A stretch of DNA of 64,000 nt from Xanthostigma xanthostigma (GCA_963575645.1 OY754467.1:8804001-8868000), one strand, 5' to 3'. Counted from the stretch's first letter, positions 24,201 to 35,688 are shown. Notes: generated by a model from the sequence alone, not told the origin. A program made the numbers and translations.

Positions 24201-26935
24201 TAGATGTATACCTACCTAATAGTACCAGGAACACGTGATATCAATAATGCATGAAATAGTGATTATTTGATATGAAGACGGTAGTGCATACATATTTAGT
24301 TCTTGTCTGTCTGTTTGTTTGTACGTGCATCTTTCGTGAACGGCTCGACCGATTTTAAGGAGATTTGGTACAAGGTCTACCGGTAGCCAAATTTAAATAA
24401 TAGGAATCTTTTTTGCTGCGATCAAATTTCTGCCATAATTGATATAGACGTAAGTGACACCGCGGGTAAAGACTATTTTTTTTATAAAAAATATTTTTAA
24501 TTTTTAGTAGACTATTAAACAATCTATGGAAAAATAAATACAGGGTGCAAGTTTAGTGTGAAAAAATCCATTTAAGGCCGTGTTCAGATGAGGCGTTTTA
24601 CGCGCGAGTCCACTCGCGCGTACCCGAGATACTAGAGCTACATAATATATCCCGTCCAGATGCGTACGCGCGTTTCATAACTCGCGCGTAAAACGCGTGC
24701 AACGAGCGGGACTCTCGACTACGCGCGAGCGCCGCGCGAGTCGAGATACTCGGGTGCCAATTGCTGCGTCCAGTACTACGCGCGAGTCCGTTGAGATGTT
24801 TCGATCGGGGGTATGCAAGCCACAACACAACCGCTGTTTCAGAGTCCATGTTTGTAACTGGCGCCACACCGAGCCCAGCGTAGAAACGCGCGTAAAACGC
24901 GGTATCTGGACGCAATAGAAATTGAAACGCGCGAGTGGACTCGCGCGTACAACGCCTCATCTGAACACGGCCTAAAAGAAGTCCTAAATCACCGTCGGCC
25001 AAAATCTTCGGACAGGTCAACCTTATTTTTGTAACGCGAATTTTTTTTTTGATAACCGTCTTTTTTCCAATTCCTTTCCGAAACTGCATCTACGCCGTTT
25101 TTAACGACATTTTTCCTATTTAAAGAACGTTTATGGCTACCTGGGACTTTAAAAGTGTGTCAGAAGTTTGAAAATCCAAGCTATAATTTCATTGATAATG
25201 CTATAATTTGTGATAATAAATGAATGTTTCTCTTTCAAAATTAAACTTTTCTAAACGAAACTATCAATTTAAACGGAAAACAGTGTTTACTGTTTATAAA
25301 CTAGAGAAAACTTGACTCTGACTTGTCAATATAAACATTTTTCTGTATTTTATTGATTTATGAAACACGCAAGCCAAAAAACTTACGTATTCTAAAGACA
25401 ATTTTTTCTAGCTTATTACTTACATATTCCCTGCAGTACAATGTAAGTATTGCTTACAATTTTTATGAAAAGAAAATGACCATCAAAATTATCGTTTCGA
25501 TTTCATGCATTTCAAGCTTTGACAGCTTTCATTAAGGTGACTGGTAACCAGCTGTTCAATATGACCCCTTATTCACCGCCGCCTGTAGCTCTGTACTCGT
25601 TTCTACACAAAACCTTATCCAAACGTTTTATGGTTATACTTTCAAAGTTAACTAGAAACAGCGCCCTATGTTTTTATAGTGAACGGTGTCCTAGTTTATT
25701 TCTTTTTATTGTTTTGGTTCATAGCGCAGGATCTTGGCTTTTATTATTATCGTCTTCTTTTAATATGTTTGTTTCACTTTCTTAAAGTTCCACTATTTTT
25801 AGTTGATCCAGAAAAAACGTCATCTACATTTTTATGAAGTGCATAAATGTTATAAGTCCTGTGCAAAAATAATTTTTAATCAGAAGTTTGTTAACCGAAA
25901 TAGTTCTAACTCTAGGGAAAAAAGTATTCTCCTCTGTGGTGGTGCCCTAGACCGATGCCTAGTGCGCCTAATTATAAATTCATTTTTCCAATAATATGAC
26001 TGAGTCAGATTTTTATATATTATTTGATCTAAATAAATGATTTAGAGTCAGATAATAATAATGAAAAAAAAATAACATAAGTTTGACACATAAACAGAAA
26101 AAATAAATTTCGACAAAATTGTTGAACAAACTTAAATTCTCAATATTTTTAACATGTAAAGAAAAGCTTTAAAATGATAATTAAATTTTTCGTCGTTTGA
26201 AAACTCATGTGCTAATATTGACATATCACGTTTTTTTGATACGATTTTTAGAACGCACAAACCTTATGGGATTTAGTTCTCGGTTAAATTATTTTATAGC
26301 TTAAAGGTCACTAAGAAAAAGTTACCATGTGCGCATAGCCTAAAAACCATTAGATTTTTAGCTACAGATATGTTTAGCGAGATTTTAGATATAGGGATAT
26401 CCAATGAATTCACAAACATGTTCCATGTTCAACTTTTCTGATTTTTTTTAGAAATAGAAAAATAAAATAATAATGTCATATTCGAATTCAGCGCACTCGA
26501 AAACATATTTCTAGAGCTTAGGATTTTTTAAGATTGTGAATTCAATGGATATCCCTATATCTAAAATCTCGGTATACATATCTGTAGCTAAAAATCTATT
26601 GGTTTTTAGACTGTGCGCCCATGGACACTTTCTTAGTGACCTTTAAACTATAAAATAAAACCATGTTTGATCAATTTAACCGAGAATCAAATCCCATAAG
26701 GTTTATGCGGGGTCCTTTATGATACTCAATGCTTAATCACAACTAATAAAAACAGTATAATGTTTTGTTGATTTAGTTTTCAGGGCAATAAAAATTAATG
26801 CAATTTTAATTATTTCAGATTTCTGGAACAGTTGTAACGTATGTCTTAGTCGCGTTACAATTTCGAGTCAGTTGGCAAGATGGCACTCAAACTTCAAATA
26901 TCACAAATTTATCCAACGTTTCTGACATTTCTTAA
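18247..26935 (+). CDS. Gustatory receptor-like 7-TM chemoreceptor, 4 coding exons (465 aa)
   Basis: Insect Gr-family ligand-gated cation channel of chemosensory neurons. Coding exons as read: 18247-19368, 21289-21357, 22436-22525 and 26819-26935. All junctions are phase 0, with GTGAGT, GTAAGT and GTGAGT donors and AG acceptors. The reading frame opens further upstream, but 18247 is its first ATG and has A at -3. The N-terminus has a Gr-like TLRPFLIFGIFVGASPLSW segment. About six hydrophobic helices lie in exon 1, and the last is completed across exons 3-4. Exon 4 carries the family signature TYVLVALQF (residues 434-442), and exon 3 has the usual GVFNLGMGLLAS helix start before ISGT. Length fits the family (about 400-480 aa). 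The tail after QF is unusually long (23 residues) and Asn/Ser/Thr-rich. A close paralogue follows 135 bp downstream. Introns of 1.9, 1.1 and 4.3 kb are full of mobile elements. Ligand class cannot be told. Confidence 0.88.
19414..19869 (+). mobile_element. Penelope-like palindromic element C in Gr intron 1 (13-bp target duplication)
   Basis: Flanked by GAAAGTTAAGATC (19401-19413 and 19870-19882). The two arms of about 200 bp are inverted copies. Both carry the hairpin CTGAAGA-A-stem-loop-stem-GAAAC (19770-19798 on plus; 19509-19537 on minus). Same family as A and B. Confidence 0.7.
19924..20403 (+). mobile_element. hAT-type MITE with 8-bp duplication, nested
   Basis: Inverted ends TAGGGTTTCTG and CAGAAACCCTA, flanked by CTTGCTAG (19916-19923 and 20404-20411). 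Both subterminal regions are rich in TTCTCGAG motifs. 480 bp, non-coding. Confidence 0.8.
21748..22322 (+). mobile_element. TIR element in Gr intron 2 (575 bp), copy 1
   Basis: Inverted ends [C/T]AGTATGTAAACACGTAAG, continuing GTGCACATAGGGAA, flanked by TA. The same element occurs in reverse at 44311-44872. A degraded ORF may be present on the minus strand, but no transposase domain is recognised. Confidence 0.7.
24576..24972. mobile_element. GC-rich Harbinger-like MITE in Gr intron 3
   Basis: Inverted ends GGCCGTGTTCAGATGAGGCG, flanked by TAA (24573-24575 and 24973-24975), the 3-bp duplication of PIF/Harbinger elements. It is full of ACGCGCGAG motifs, a striking CG-rich island in AT-rich DNA. 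The long ORFs read here are composition artefacts. Confidence 0.7.
26254..26709. repeat. Inverted repeat in Gr intron 3, close to the last exon
   Basis: Arms 26254-26416 and 26526-26709 are imperfect complements (AACCTTATGGGATTT with AAATCCCATAAGGTT; AGATATAGGGATATCCA with TGGATATCCCTATATCT). No clear target duplication was seen. Confidence 0.6.
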
Positions 26936-26964
26936 ATCTGCGTCGGCGTGAGAATTGTGTCACG

Positions 26965-26970
26965 AATAAA
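26965..26970 (+). terminator. Poly(A) signal AATAAA of the first Gr gene
   Basis: AATAAA lies 30 bp after the stop codon, followed by a T-run. Only 100 bp separate it from the start codon of the next Gr gene. Confidence 0.5.
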
Positions 26971-27070
26971 TGTTTTTTTTTTAATGTAAACGATTTTCTA
27001 AAAGACACACCAAATATTTTTCTTTCTGTCAAGATGTCTTCGCACTTATACATATTTTAAAACCTCAAAA

Positions 27071-30000
27071 ATGTCTGGAAGCTGCTTTTGTAAAACATTG
27101 CGGCCAACTTTTGCGGTCTGTCGTATATTTGGATTATTTCCAATAACTTGGTCTCACACCAAAAACAGTCACAAATGTCTATACAAAAAATCGATTCCGT
27201 GGATTTTATATTCGTTAATATTGTGTTCATTTTGTGTTGGCCAAATTTTTTATTCCCAAAAACTGTTTTCATCCGACGAAACTTGGAAGCATCCTCTTCC
27301 GGTGTTGATGTCGTACATACTGGAATGTTTTTATGCTCTTTTAGCTACATTATTAATATTATGCCACCTGATTGGTGCTACTAAACTAGCAGATGTTTTA
27401 ACGGACACGTCTACATTAATCGATTACGGTTTAATGTGTAAATCTTCACGTCAAATATTGTTACGCACCCAATATGTGTTTATTATTCTTCTAACCTTAA
27501 ATATATCGATTCAAATGGGCGCCATGCTGGTTCTAAACATCTCAGACAAATTCACCACGAATTGGGGCTACGATAGATTCGTAATCCGGTTCGTTTACAA
27601 CGTGCCGTTCATATTTTACTTGGCGTTTTGCGGAATCTGCGCCACTCACATAGCTTTTTTTGGATGTTTTGAAAAACTGTTACTGCAGACGCTCGACTTT
27701 AAGAACGTTCACGCGACGGCTGTCGTCAAGGAAACGAACAATCGACGTACGTTTTTCGGGTGTATTTCGTACAAAATCTGCGATGAGGAACATAACCAAT
27801 TGCCGTCTCGATTGAGTGACCTTGAGGATGAACAGAAACATGTCGTGATCGACTTTCTGAGGATAGTTCACGAGAAGATTTGCGTTTCGGTGAGAGATTC
27901 GAACGACGCCATGAATCCCCAATTGCTTTTTCTGATGACCACGGAATTGGCTGTCCTGGTTGTCCATTTCTATTCCGTTATTATTTACATGAAGTACGAA
28001 TCGGTCTCCATGTTGACTAAGACTATCAATTTTATGAATTGGATGTTTATCGGTCTCCATACCGGCGCCTTGCTGCTGTTTTTGAGAGGTGGACATCAAG
28101 TTACAAATTTGGTGAGTTGAAAATCATGTCCCATATTAGTATAATCGAATATAGCCCAAGAGCTCACGTACCACTTTTCATGAAGTGTTTGATTCACGTA
28201 GAAATTTTGACCAGTGGTACAGATAGGATAGATGAACAAGAGCAAATATGTTTGCCTGACTTACTGTGGTACTACAGGTACTGCGCATACAAGTAATGCG
28301 CCCAAAAATGTATGTCAAAAAAAGTGTTTGATTGAAAAAGATCATCTAAGCATGCTTTGATTAATTGGAACATAATATGTAGGTAACCATGCCAATGAAT
28401 AGCAAATATCGCATTTAATACTAGCCATTACCCGCACACCGCACGCGATTTAGTACAAAAAAAAAATAATCCGATCAAAATGGCATGTTTTTCTTTTGTA
28501 ATTTGTAGGAAAATGGCAATAATATCGGTAAGATTATAATTTAAGGTACAGTGATGTGGTTATACCATTAAATGTGCCTCCTTATAGTACTAACAGACGG
28601 TCGAACTTGGTTCGAAGCGGACAGCGGATCTGGTCCGCTCCGTACCAAATCTGTTCGTCTGTACAGTAGTCTGCGTGTCCGCCCGGTTCGATGGGAACAG
28701 ATTCGGTCGTCTGTTGCAAGATCCGCCGTACCATGTCCGTTGTCGGACCGGACCAAGTTCGACCGTGTGTTAGCACTATTAATACTGTCATCGACAATGT
28801 TATACAAACACAAGATCGGATTATTGTTTTTGTATTAAATCGCGTGCGGTGTGCGGGTAATGGCTAGTATTAAATACGATAAGCTAGACTATGATTAATT
28901 CAATAGTTTTACTTATAAAAATATTGATTAAAAAATATTTCTGTTTCTCCATGATAAATAATTTTGAAGCAATAGAAAGTGTACATTTCTTACAGGTAAA
29001 TGGATTGACGGATTTTCTCTTCGAATTTTCAACACGTCATTTAGGATACAGCGAACATATGCAAATTCGGATTTTCTTAGGTAAATTACGCTACGAAGAA
29101 GTCAAACTTCAAGCTAATAATGTATTTAATATCACTTTGTCACTTGTGAGCCCGGTGAGTATTGTAAGTTTTTTTTTTCAAAATCCGGCGTTTTCAGAAT
29201 TTTCATATGAACGCGGGTATACAGACTGAAATATGATCAGACAATTTTTTTTTGCGCAACGTTTGAAAAACACATACTTTTATTCTATACTGAGCATAGG
29301 AATAAAATCGCAATCAAACCTTTAGGGTGCAAACATATACTTCTGTCTTTTTTTTACGGCGTAAGCACTGGCGTATCCAGGGGGGCAAAACAAGTACGGG
29401 GGACCCGGCTTAAGAAATTTCTAATTTGCTCCCTCATGGGCCAAAAGCTGGGTACGCCCATGTTAACGTCATAGAAAAAGACAAAGTTTTTGAAACAGAG
29501 ATACTTTATTCAGATTGAATGCAAGTACATCAACCAATCCTATCATCGGAGAAATCAGGGAATTACATCGAAGAAAGAGATGCAGATATATTTTCGATAC
29601 GCTTTGTTGCGTTCACTTACCGCACATTGAGTAGATAGACAATGATTTATATACTAAATTATTAAATATATGGAAAAACATCTGTTATATATTTTAAAAC
29701 AAGCCCTTTTCTTTCAACAGTTCACCAGTGATCCTTAACATGTTTACATAATTTCCTTTTATCCACAGATGTGTCATCACTATTCTTTTTATTATTATTG
29801 TTTACAATTGTAAATGAACAAATCCGAACGCTTCTTATTAACATGCATGTGTATGGTTCGGGTTTCATCGGAACTGGTCTACCCGCCCGGCTAAATTGTA
29901 AGCACCAACCGAAACATGTTAAAAAGGAGCGTTCAAAATTGTCTCTTAATCTATATATAAATAAATAAAAATGTAAATGTTCGTTTATTTAAAATCTAAA

Positions 30001-30434
30001 TCTCCGAAAGTGCTTCACCGATTTCTTTGAAATTTTGACACAACGTTGAATTCGAATACGCGCGTGTTTTTATATTCCTATTATTACAGATGTCACACCT
30101 GCGATAAGTGAAAACATGCTTTTTGAAAAAAAAAACAGCGTCTTTCAGCGCCATCTGTTAGACGTTAAAGCAACACACGCAAAGCAAACCGAGCCACTGC
30201 ATGGTGTGACCAGGTACAGCTAGTTACGTTAATATAAACAATTACAATTATTTATTTCTGAAATGCTTTTTCTGAAAAACCTGAAAACGCCAAAATTTGC
30301 ATTGTTTTACAGTGTCGCAGATTCAAATGATGATTAAATAGGTACTAATTTTTCGTTATTTTCAGATTTGTGGTAATGTCCTAACTTATGTTTTGGTTGC
30401 AATTCAATTTCAAGCAAATGACGAACAATTTTAA
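27071..30434 (+). CDS. Gustatory receptor-like 7-TM chemoreceptor, 3 coding exons (422 aa)
   Basis: Second Gr-family receptor, in tandem with the first. Coding exons: 27071-28111, 28996-29154 and 30366-30434, all phase 0 with GTGAGT donors. The ATG at 27071 is preceded by AAAA. The N-terminus (TLRPTFAVCRIFGLFPITW) aligns with that of the upstream gene and with Gr proteins generally. Several hydrophobic helices follow (about residues 40-60, 78-100, 127-150, 180-205, 300-320 and 333-345). The last exon has the signature TYVLVAIQF (residues 407-415). Its 53-codon second exon equals exons 2+3 of the neighbour (23+30 codons), so one intron was lost here or gained there without changing length. The two proteins are clearly related but diverged well beyond a recent duplication. 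Intron 1 holds a nested MITE pair. Intron 2 holds a dispersed repeat and a Helitron. Ligand unknown. Confidence 0.88.
28410..28885. mobile_element. Inverted-repeat element hosting the Harbinger-like MITE
   Basis: Left arm TACTAGCCATTACCCGCAC... and right arm GTGCGGGTAATGGCTAGTAT match in inverted orientation over about 65 bp around the nested MITE. Related unpaired sequence occurs near 34.9 and 36.2 kb. Confidence 0.55.
28585..28778. mobile_element. Harbinger-like MITE in Gr2 intron 1, nested
   Basis: Inverted ends TAGT[A/G]CTAACA..., with TTA on both sides (28582-28584 and 28779-28781). 194 bp, GC-rich, with GGTCGAACTTGGT subterminal motifs. It lies between the inverted arms of another element. 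Confidence 0.65.
29287..29665 (+). repeat. Dispersed repeat, copy 1 (Gr2 intron 2)
   Basis: About 380 bp with roughly 90% identity by eye to 43567-43922, including ACTGGCGTATCCAGG and GAAACAGAGATACTTTATTC. No coding frame. Confidence 0.7.
29950..30223 (+). mobile_element. Non-autonomous Helitron in intron 2 of the second Gr gene
   Basis: TCTATATATAAATAAATAAA start and GGTACAGCTAG end, inserted between A (29949) and T (30224). It includes a CTCCGAAAGTGCTTCACCGA block typical of insect Helitrons. 274 bp. Confidence 0.7.
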
Positions 30435-30640
30435 TTTGTTTAAATCAGGGGTGGATTTAGGAGTCTGGAGTGGAAATTATGTCATTATCGACATCTGGAA
30501 AGTGTATTAGATTTTTCTCTGCTCTGGAGAGGGTCGTGATCCCCTATTCTCAAAAATCTGCCACTGTTTTAAATTAAATTGCTTTTTTTTATCACCTAAA
30601 AAGTATACATACTTGTGTATTTCTGTATCGCTTTATTTCA

Positions 30641-30646
30641 AATAAA
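30641..30646 (+). terminator. Poly(A) signal AATAAA of the second Gr gene
   Basis: AATAAA 207 bp after the stop codon, followed within 40 bp by a GT-rich stretch, as expected for an animal cleavage site. Confidence 0.5.
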
Positions 30647-31087
30647 AATATATGAATCTGTCCTTGGATTTGTGTTTATTTGTCCCATAATAAGAAATGT
30701 TCATGTTTGATTTGATTAATAAGAAAGTTCTCGAGGAACCCTCTAGTCATAACAACTGTTGAATTTTTTAATGCTTTCAGTTATTTAAAAAATATGTCGA
30801 ATCATAATTTAATAACAAAAATATATGAAGCATAAAAAATTATAAATACCTAATCTTTATTAAAATAAAAAAATAATTAAATGACTTTAGTATTTTGTCT
30901 AAAAGCATTATGTTTTCCTAACACAATCAGTTATTCTATACAGTGTTGCTAAGCGTTGCTTTATATCATTTTCTCTATGTGGTAAATTGAAGATGGAAAA
31001 AAAGTTTGATTTCATTTTTCTATTTTTTTAATTCGGTAACAACATATTTTACGCATATCAAAATTTTCGGAAAATTTTCAATTTATT

Positions 31088-31441
31088 TATACATATTTTT
31101 TAACTTACAGATTTTCAGATACTTGGACAGTTTAAATAATAAGATATTAGTTTTTCAAATTTTTTGCTACGTTTCGTTGATATTTTTCAACTTCTTCAGG
31201 TAATATTTGAATGGAATATCCTTAATTAAAAATGTTCGTTAAAAATGTTTTATGAATATTTTCAATTTCAAATAAAAACAATTGAAAATATTCATAAAAC
31301 ATTTTTTAACGAACATTTTTAATTAAGGATATTCCATTCAAATATTGCCTGAAGAAGTTGAAAAATATCAACAAAACGTAGCAAAAAATTTGAAAAACTA
31401 ATATCTTATTATTTAAACTGTCCAAGTATCTGAAAATCTGT
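31088..31441. mobile_element. Penelope-like palindromic element D
   Basis: Arms of about 160 bp in inverted orientation, a left-only extension of about 20 bp, and flanking AATTTATT (31080-31087 and 31442-31449). The hairpin CTGAAGA-A-GTTGA-loop-TCAAC-GAAAC lies on the minus strand at 31171-31199, and the right arm has the same with one G to A change. The stem differs from A-C but still pairs. Confidence 0.65.
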
Positions 31442-31449
31442 AATTTATT

Positions 31450-33400
31450 AATAATAACATGGACGAGAACAACAACCATAATATTTTTTAACTTTAACTA
31501 GTGTACCCGAGCAAAACCCTTTGCATGTATTTTCATATTGTTTTCAAAAATCGATATTTTGATACAGACCTACGACAATAATTTTATTCCTCTTGCATTA
31601 GTTTCCATTTACAGTTATTTTTCTTTTGATTTAGCTTGATCCATCAAGTTGTTTCTATATTTAATTGGTTATAAATTCAAAGAAAATGTATGAGATCTGT
31701 TCATCGTTGTCATGGTTACCCCGCAAGAGCTGTCACAATTCATTTTTAGAAAATCTAACCTCATTTGATACATTTACGATTTTCACTATTTTTTTTCTGA
31801 TCTGAGACCAAATTTTAGACTTGGTACAGTCCAAGTAATATTTAAAAACTCTATTTTGGCATTAAATTAACATGAACTTACACGTTCTTAAATTGTTTGG
31901 AAAATAAAATAAAATTTATTTGTCTATTAATATTTGGAATATTTGCGCTAAAAACTAACTAATTTATATATACACTTCAATTGTCAAAGTCGACTTGTCA
32001 AACTGTTTGTAAAATCTCCGACATACGTACGTATTTGCATTTCTCTCACATTCATGTCTCGTGAGCATCGAAGGATTTTCTCTTTTTACGTTCCTCTTCA
32101 CCCCGCTACCCCCTCGTCTTTTTTACTATTATCGCTTGAAAGAAGCCCTTTTAAAGAAATTTCACCAAAAAAAAAAAATTAGTGATAACAGGTCTGTAGA
32201 CTAAAGGCTTTAGTTTAAAAAAAATGTGTCAATCGGTTGAGTAGGGATTGCTGGCGGATTGGCTAGAGAAATAGGGCTTGTGTTTTAAATATATAGATAT
32301 TTTTTAACTATAATTATTGGTTGCTAAATCTCAAGAAAAATCCAGAAGTCACGAGAAACATGTGTCCGCCATAAGCATCCATGCGGTGTTCAAATTTCGA
32401 GAATAGTTAAATAAAATATTTTTCTCAATATTTACAAAGTTTATAAACAAAACATTATTGCCTTCTTATTTACCGTGAGATTTATAAAACTAAATAAATT
32501 TTGGAAATACTGCGGGATCCTGCAGAAATGGCAAAATAGCAAAACCGCACAGTTTATTCATCTAAAAATTTAATAAAAATCTCAGATGTGAAAGTAAATT
32601 ATTATTTTAAGATAGGCAATCCAAAATCGAAAAAAATGCTTACAGAAATATCATTCTCAGTGAATGTAACTATATGTAAAGAGAAAATATTTGATTAGTT
32701 ATAAAAAAAGCATCTTTCGTAATTTTAGTTCATTACGTGGTCATGTTTACCGGTTATTAAAGAAATAAATTCTTTTTTTTAAAAAAAATTCTTAGAAATA
32801 GGTATCAGTTGGCTGTGATATAAAATTCATCTGTTAATCGGATATCTCGTGACTTGAGGAGGGGTCATTAGACTCTCGAGTGTTAATACAACTGCATAAG
32901 AAAAACAAAATACAGCGGACACACATTTATAAAAAAACAAAACACGACCAACAAAAACAAAAACATTACCTATCAAAGTATTAATTGACCACAATCGCCG
33001 GCGGACCGGTTATATTGAAGGTTTTTGATCATTTTAAAGGTATTCAATGTTCATCTAACAACCAAGTGCAGTGGTCAGTTTTAATACCATCGATTTCACA
33101 TTTTTATAGATTATCCAATACAAATTCCTTTATTCCTTTAAATGTGTATACATTTTTATCCAATTACAAAAACGCTAAGAATTTTCCCACCCAACTTGGC
33201 AAGAAATGATTAGTACTTTCAGTTACTTTTCTATTACAAACCCCCAGTTCGTAGGTTCGTATCCCAGAACATGCGTAAATATCTATTGGATTTTTAATTT
33301 ATTTCTAAATAATTTTTTGATGTGAAACATCTAGTCGCGCGTTTGGATGGGAGTAAAAACGCGAAATTGTGATGATACGTCGTTACGTTTTTAAGTTATA
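31450..33400. other. No gene seen
   Basis: AT-rich intergenic DNA between the Gr pair and the foldback element. A B-box-like GTAGGTTCGTATCCC piece near 33250 hints at another decayed tRNA-derived repeat. Confidence 0.4.
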
Positions 33401-34621
33401 GTTAAAGCAATGGTGCGTATTTCAATCGGTGGAAAGCAACCGGATGACTCTTGGTATTTGAGTTCCTGAAGCAATTTGGAAACTTTTTTGTTCAGTACCT
33501 CATAACCCCAAAATGGAAGGAATCGGAGAAAAGGGGGGGGGTCAAAACGTAAAAAAAAATTGTTTAGAAACCAAATGGAAAGGCGGTAGCATTAAAGTAC
33601 GTGTACTCACTATTGTTTAAAAAAATTGTCATCCGAAACGTGCGGACGGTTTGCGCGAACCGATTTTTTGAAAATCGGAAAAAAAAAATTGTGTCGCAAC
33701 CGGTTGCGATTTTGAGGAAAATTCTTGTTTTTGTTCAGAGATGCTGTAAAAAAATTGTCATCCGTTTCTGCTGGACGGATTTTGAGGAATTAAAGGTTTG
33801 AGTGGCTAAAATTCTCGATTTTTCACTAGCTTTTTTCAAACATCATAAAAAAATTGCTAAAATTGTTAAAAACGGATGACGTTTCTTATACATGTTCTCA
33901 GAGGGTCCAACTATAATATGTATCAATGTCATCCGTTTTTATAACATTTAACCCCATTTTTCAACCCCTAAAGGGGTTGTGTACGTTATCTGTATGCCAT
34001 CAGAAACGAGTCTAACCTCAATATTCTGATTAATATCGCACAAAAGTAAGGGGTTGAAAAATGGGGTTAAATGTTATAAAAACGGATGACATTGATACAT
34101 ATTATAGTTGGACCCTCTGAGAACATGTATAAGAAACGTCATCCGTTTTTAACAATTTTAGCAATTTTTTTATGATGTTTGAAAAAAGCTAGTGAAAAAT
34201 CGAGAATTTTAGCCACTCAAACCTTTAATTCCTCAAAATCCGTCCAGCAGAAACGGATGACAATTTTTTTACAGCATCTCTGAACAAAAACAAGAATTTT
34301 CCTCAAAATCGCAACCGGTTGCGACACAATTTTTTTTTTCCGATTTTCAAAAAATCGGTTCGCGCAAACCGTCCGCACGTTTCGGATGACAATTTTTTTA
34401 AACAATAGTGAGTACACGTACTTTAATGCTACCGCCTTTCCATTTGGTTTCTAAACAATTTTTTTTTACGTTTTGACCCCCCCCCCCCCTTTTCTCCGAT
34501 TCCTTCCATTTTGGGGTTATGAGGTACTGAACAAAAAAGTTTCCAAATTGCTTCAGGAACTCAAATACCAAGAGTCATCCGGTTGCTTTCCACCGATTGA
34601 AATACGCACCATTGCTTTAAC
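33401..34621. mobile_element. 1.2-kb almost perfect foldback element
   Basis: Arms 33401-33970 and 34049-34621 are reverse complements over about 570 bp with hardly any change, separated by a loop of about 78 bp. Ends GTTAAAGCAATGGTGCG are flanked by TA. Each arm repeats the motif GTCATCCGTTTT. The two identical 66-codon ORFs in opposite arms are a palindrome effect, not genes. Confidence 0.8.
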
Positions 34622-34734
34622 TATTACTAGTATTTCGTTAGATGACATCGCGTAACGCGTGCTGTGTGTATGCGTTGGATTGTAACATGACTTTTGTTGA
34701 CGGCGACATCTATAACTGAGATTGATTAGTTACT

Positions 34735-35030
34735 AGAAAGTTTTGTAAAAATGTTTTTTCTAAACTATAGTTGAAAGAAAAAAATCAGCTGTTCTTTTGT
34801 TATGTAGATCTGTTAGTTAGGTAGTTGACAAGCATGCTTTGGTTATTTTTTACATGACGTGATAACATATTATAACCATGAAAATGAATAGCGAATATCA
34901 TAATATGTAACACTAGCCGTTACCCGCGTCACTGCACGCGTTAACCTAAATTTTATTGTCTTTATGTCAAATGCCAATATTTTTTGAAATTTGAATGGTC
35001 CCGTCGCCCAATCGACTAGATTTTTTTAAT
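34735..35030 (+). repeat. Direct repeat, copy 1
   Basis: About 300 bp related to 36065-36378; both end in GGAATGGTCCCGTCGCCCAAT-type sequence (this copy TGAATGGTCCCGTCGCCC). Confidence 0.6.
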
Positions 35031-35047
35031 ATATAGTTACGTTAAAG

Positions 35048-35192
35048 CAGGGTTGGTCTGGGACCTAAAAAATTACCGGGAAAATTATAAATTATTAAGA
35101 AGAAAAAAATCCGAACTGAACTGGACTGGCCCACGGAGGACTGGCGGCCCACCGGGAAAAGTCCCGCTATTCCCTGAAACCAGACCGACGCT
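35048..35192 (+). mobile_element. hAT-like MITE, CAGGGTTGGTCTGGGACC family
   Basis: Ends CAGGGTTGGTCTGG and CCAGACCGACGCT are inverted. A TGGCCCACGGAGGACTGGCG block lies inside. A related copy is at 6472-6800. Confidence 0.6.
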
Positions 35193-35639
35193 TCCTAAAA
35201 GTAATTTTTGTAAAATGTCGTTCCTTAGTTGTAATAAATTGTTCTAATGACGATCTATAGTATGATAAAAATCGATGGTGTAAGAAAGAACAGCTAATAA
35301 TAATAATATATAAATAACTCTTATCGGTTCCCTGACTTTTCTAAAAATGTTAAGTTTTTTTTATTCATTCTTGATTTTTATTACGATTCTAAATCCAGGG
35401 GAGGCTTTTAAAATTGATAAATACTAATTGGTCATATTTTTAAATTAATCTTTCTGTTAATATAAGTAAATTTTCGTGCTAGTATATGAAAGAAAACAAT
35501 TTCATATTTGATTCACCCATAACTCTCGCTTATGTTAGGGTTCACGTCTGGCGTCTCAGAAATGACAATTACAAATTGCTTTAAATATTAGAATTATTGC
35601 CTGTTAAAAGATGTCATTGTGGAGTAAGGAAACTCAGTC

Positions 35640-35688
35640 CGCCGTGATAGTGGAAAGGTTTCGGGGTTCGTATCCCGACTATGACAGT
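35640..35688 (+). pseudogene. Short tRNA-like module lacking the anticodon arm
   Basis: GCCGTGATAGTGGAAAGG followed directly by GGGGTTCGTATCCCGAC: A-box and B-box pieces with the middle missing, like the module at 1938-1996. Confidence 0.4.

Noticed and set aside
24598-25089. 163-aa minus-strand ORF
   Set aside because: Produced by the CG-rich palindromic MITE, where stop codons are rare; no domain and palindromic content.
25519-25785. 88-aa ORF in Gr intron 3
   Set aside because: No recognisable domain or splice context; lies in intronic repeat-like DNA.
33601-34417. Two identical 66-aa ORFs on opposite strands
   Set aside because: Mirror images created by the arms of the foldback element.
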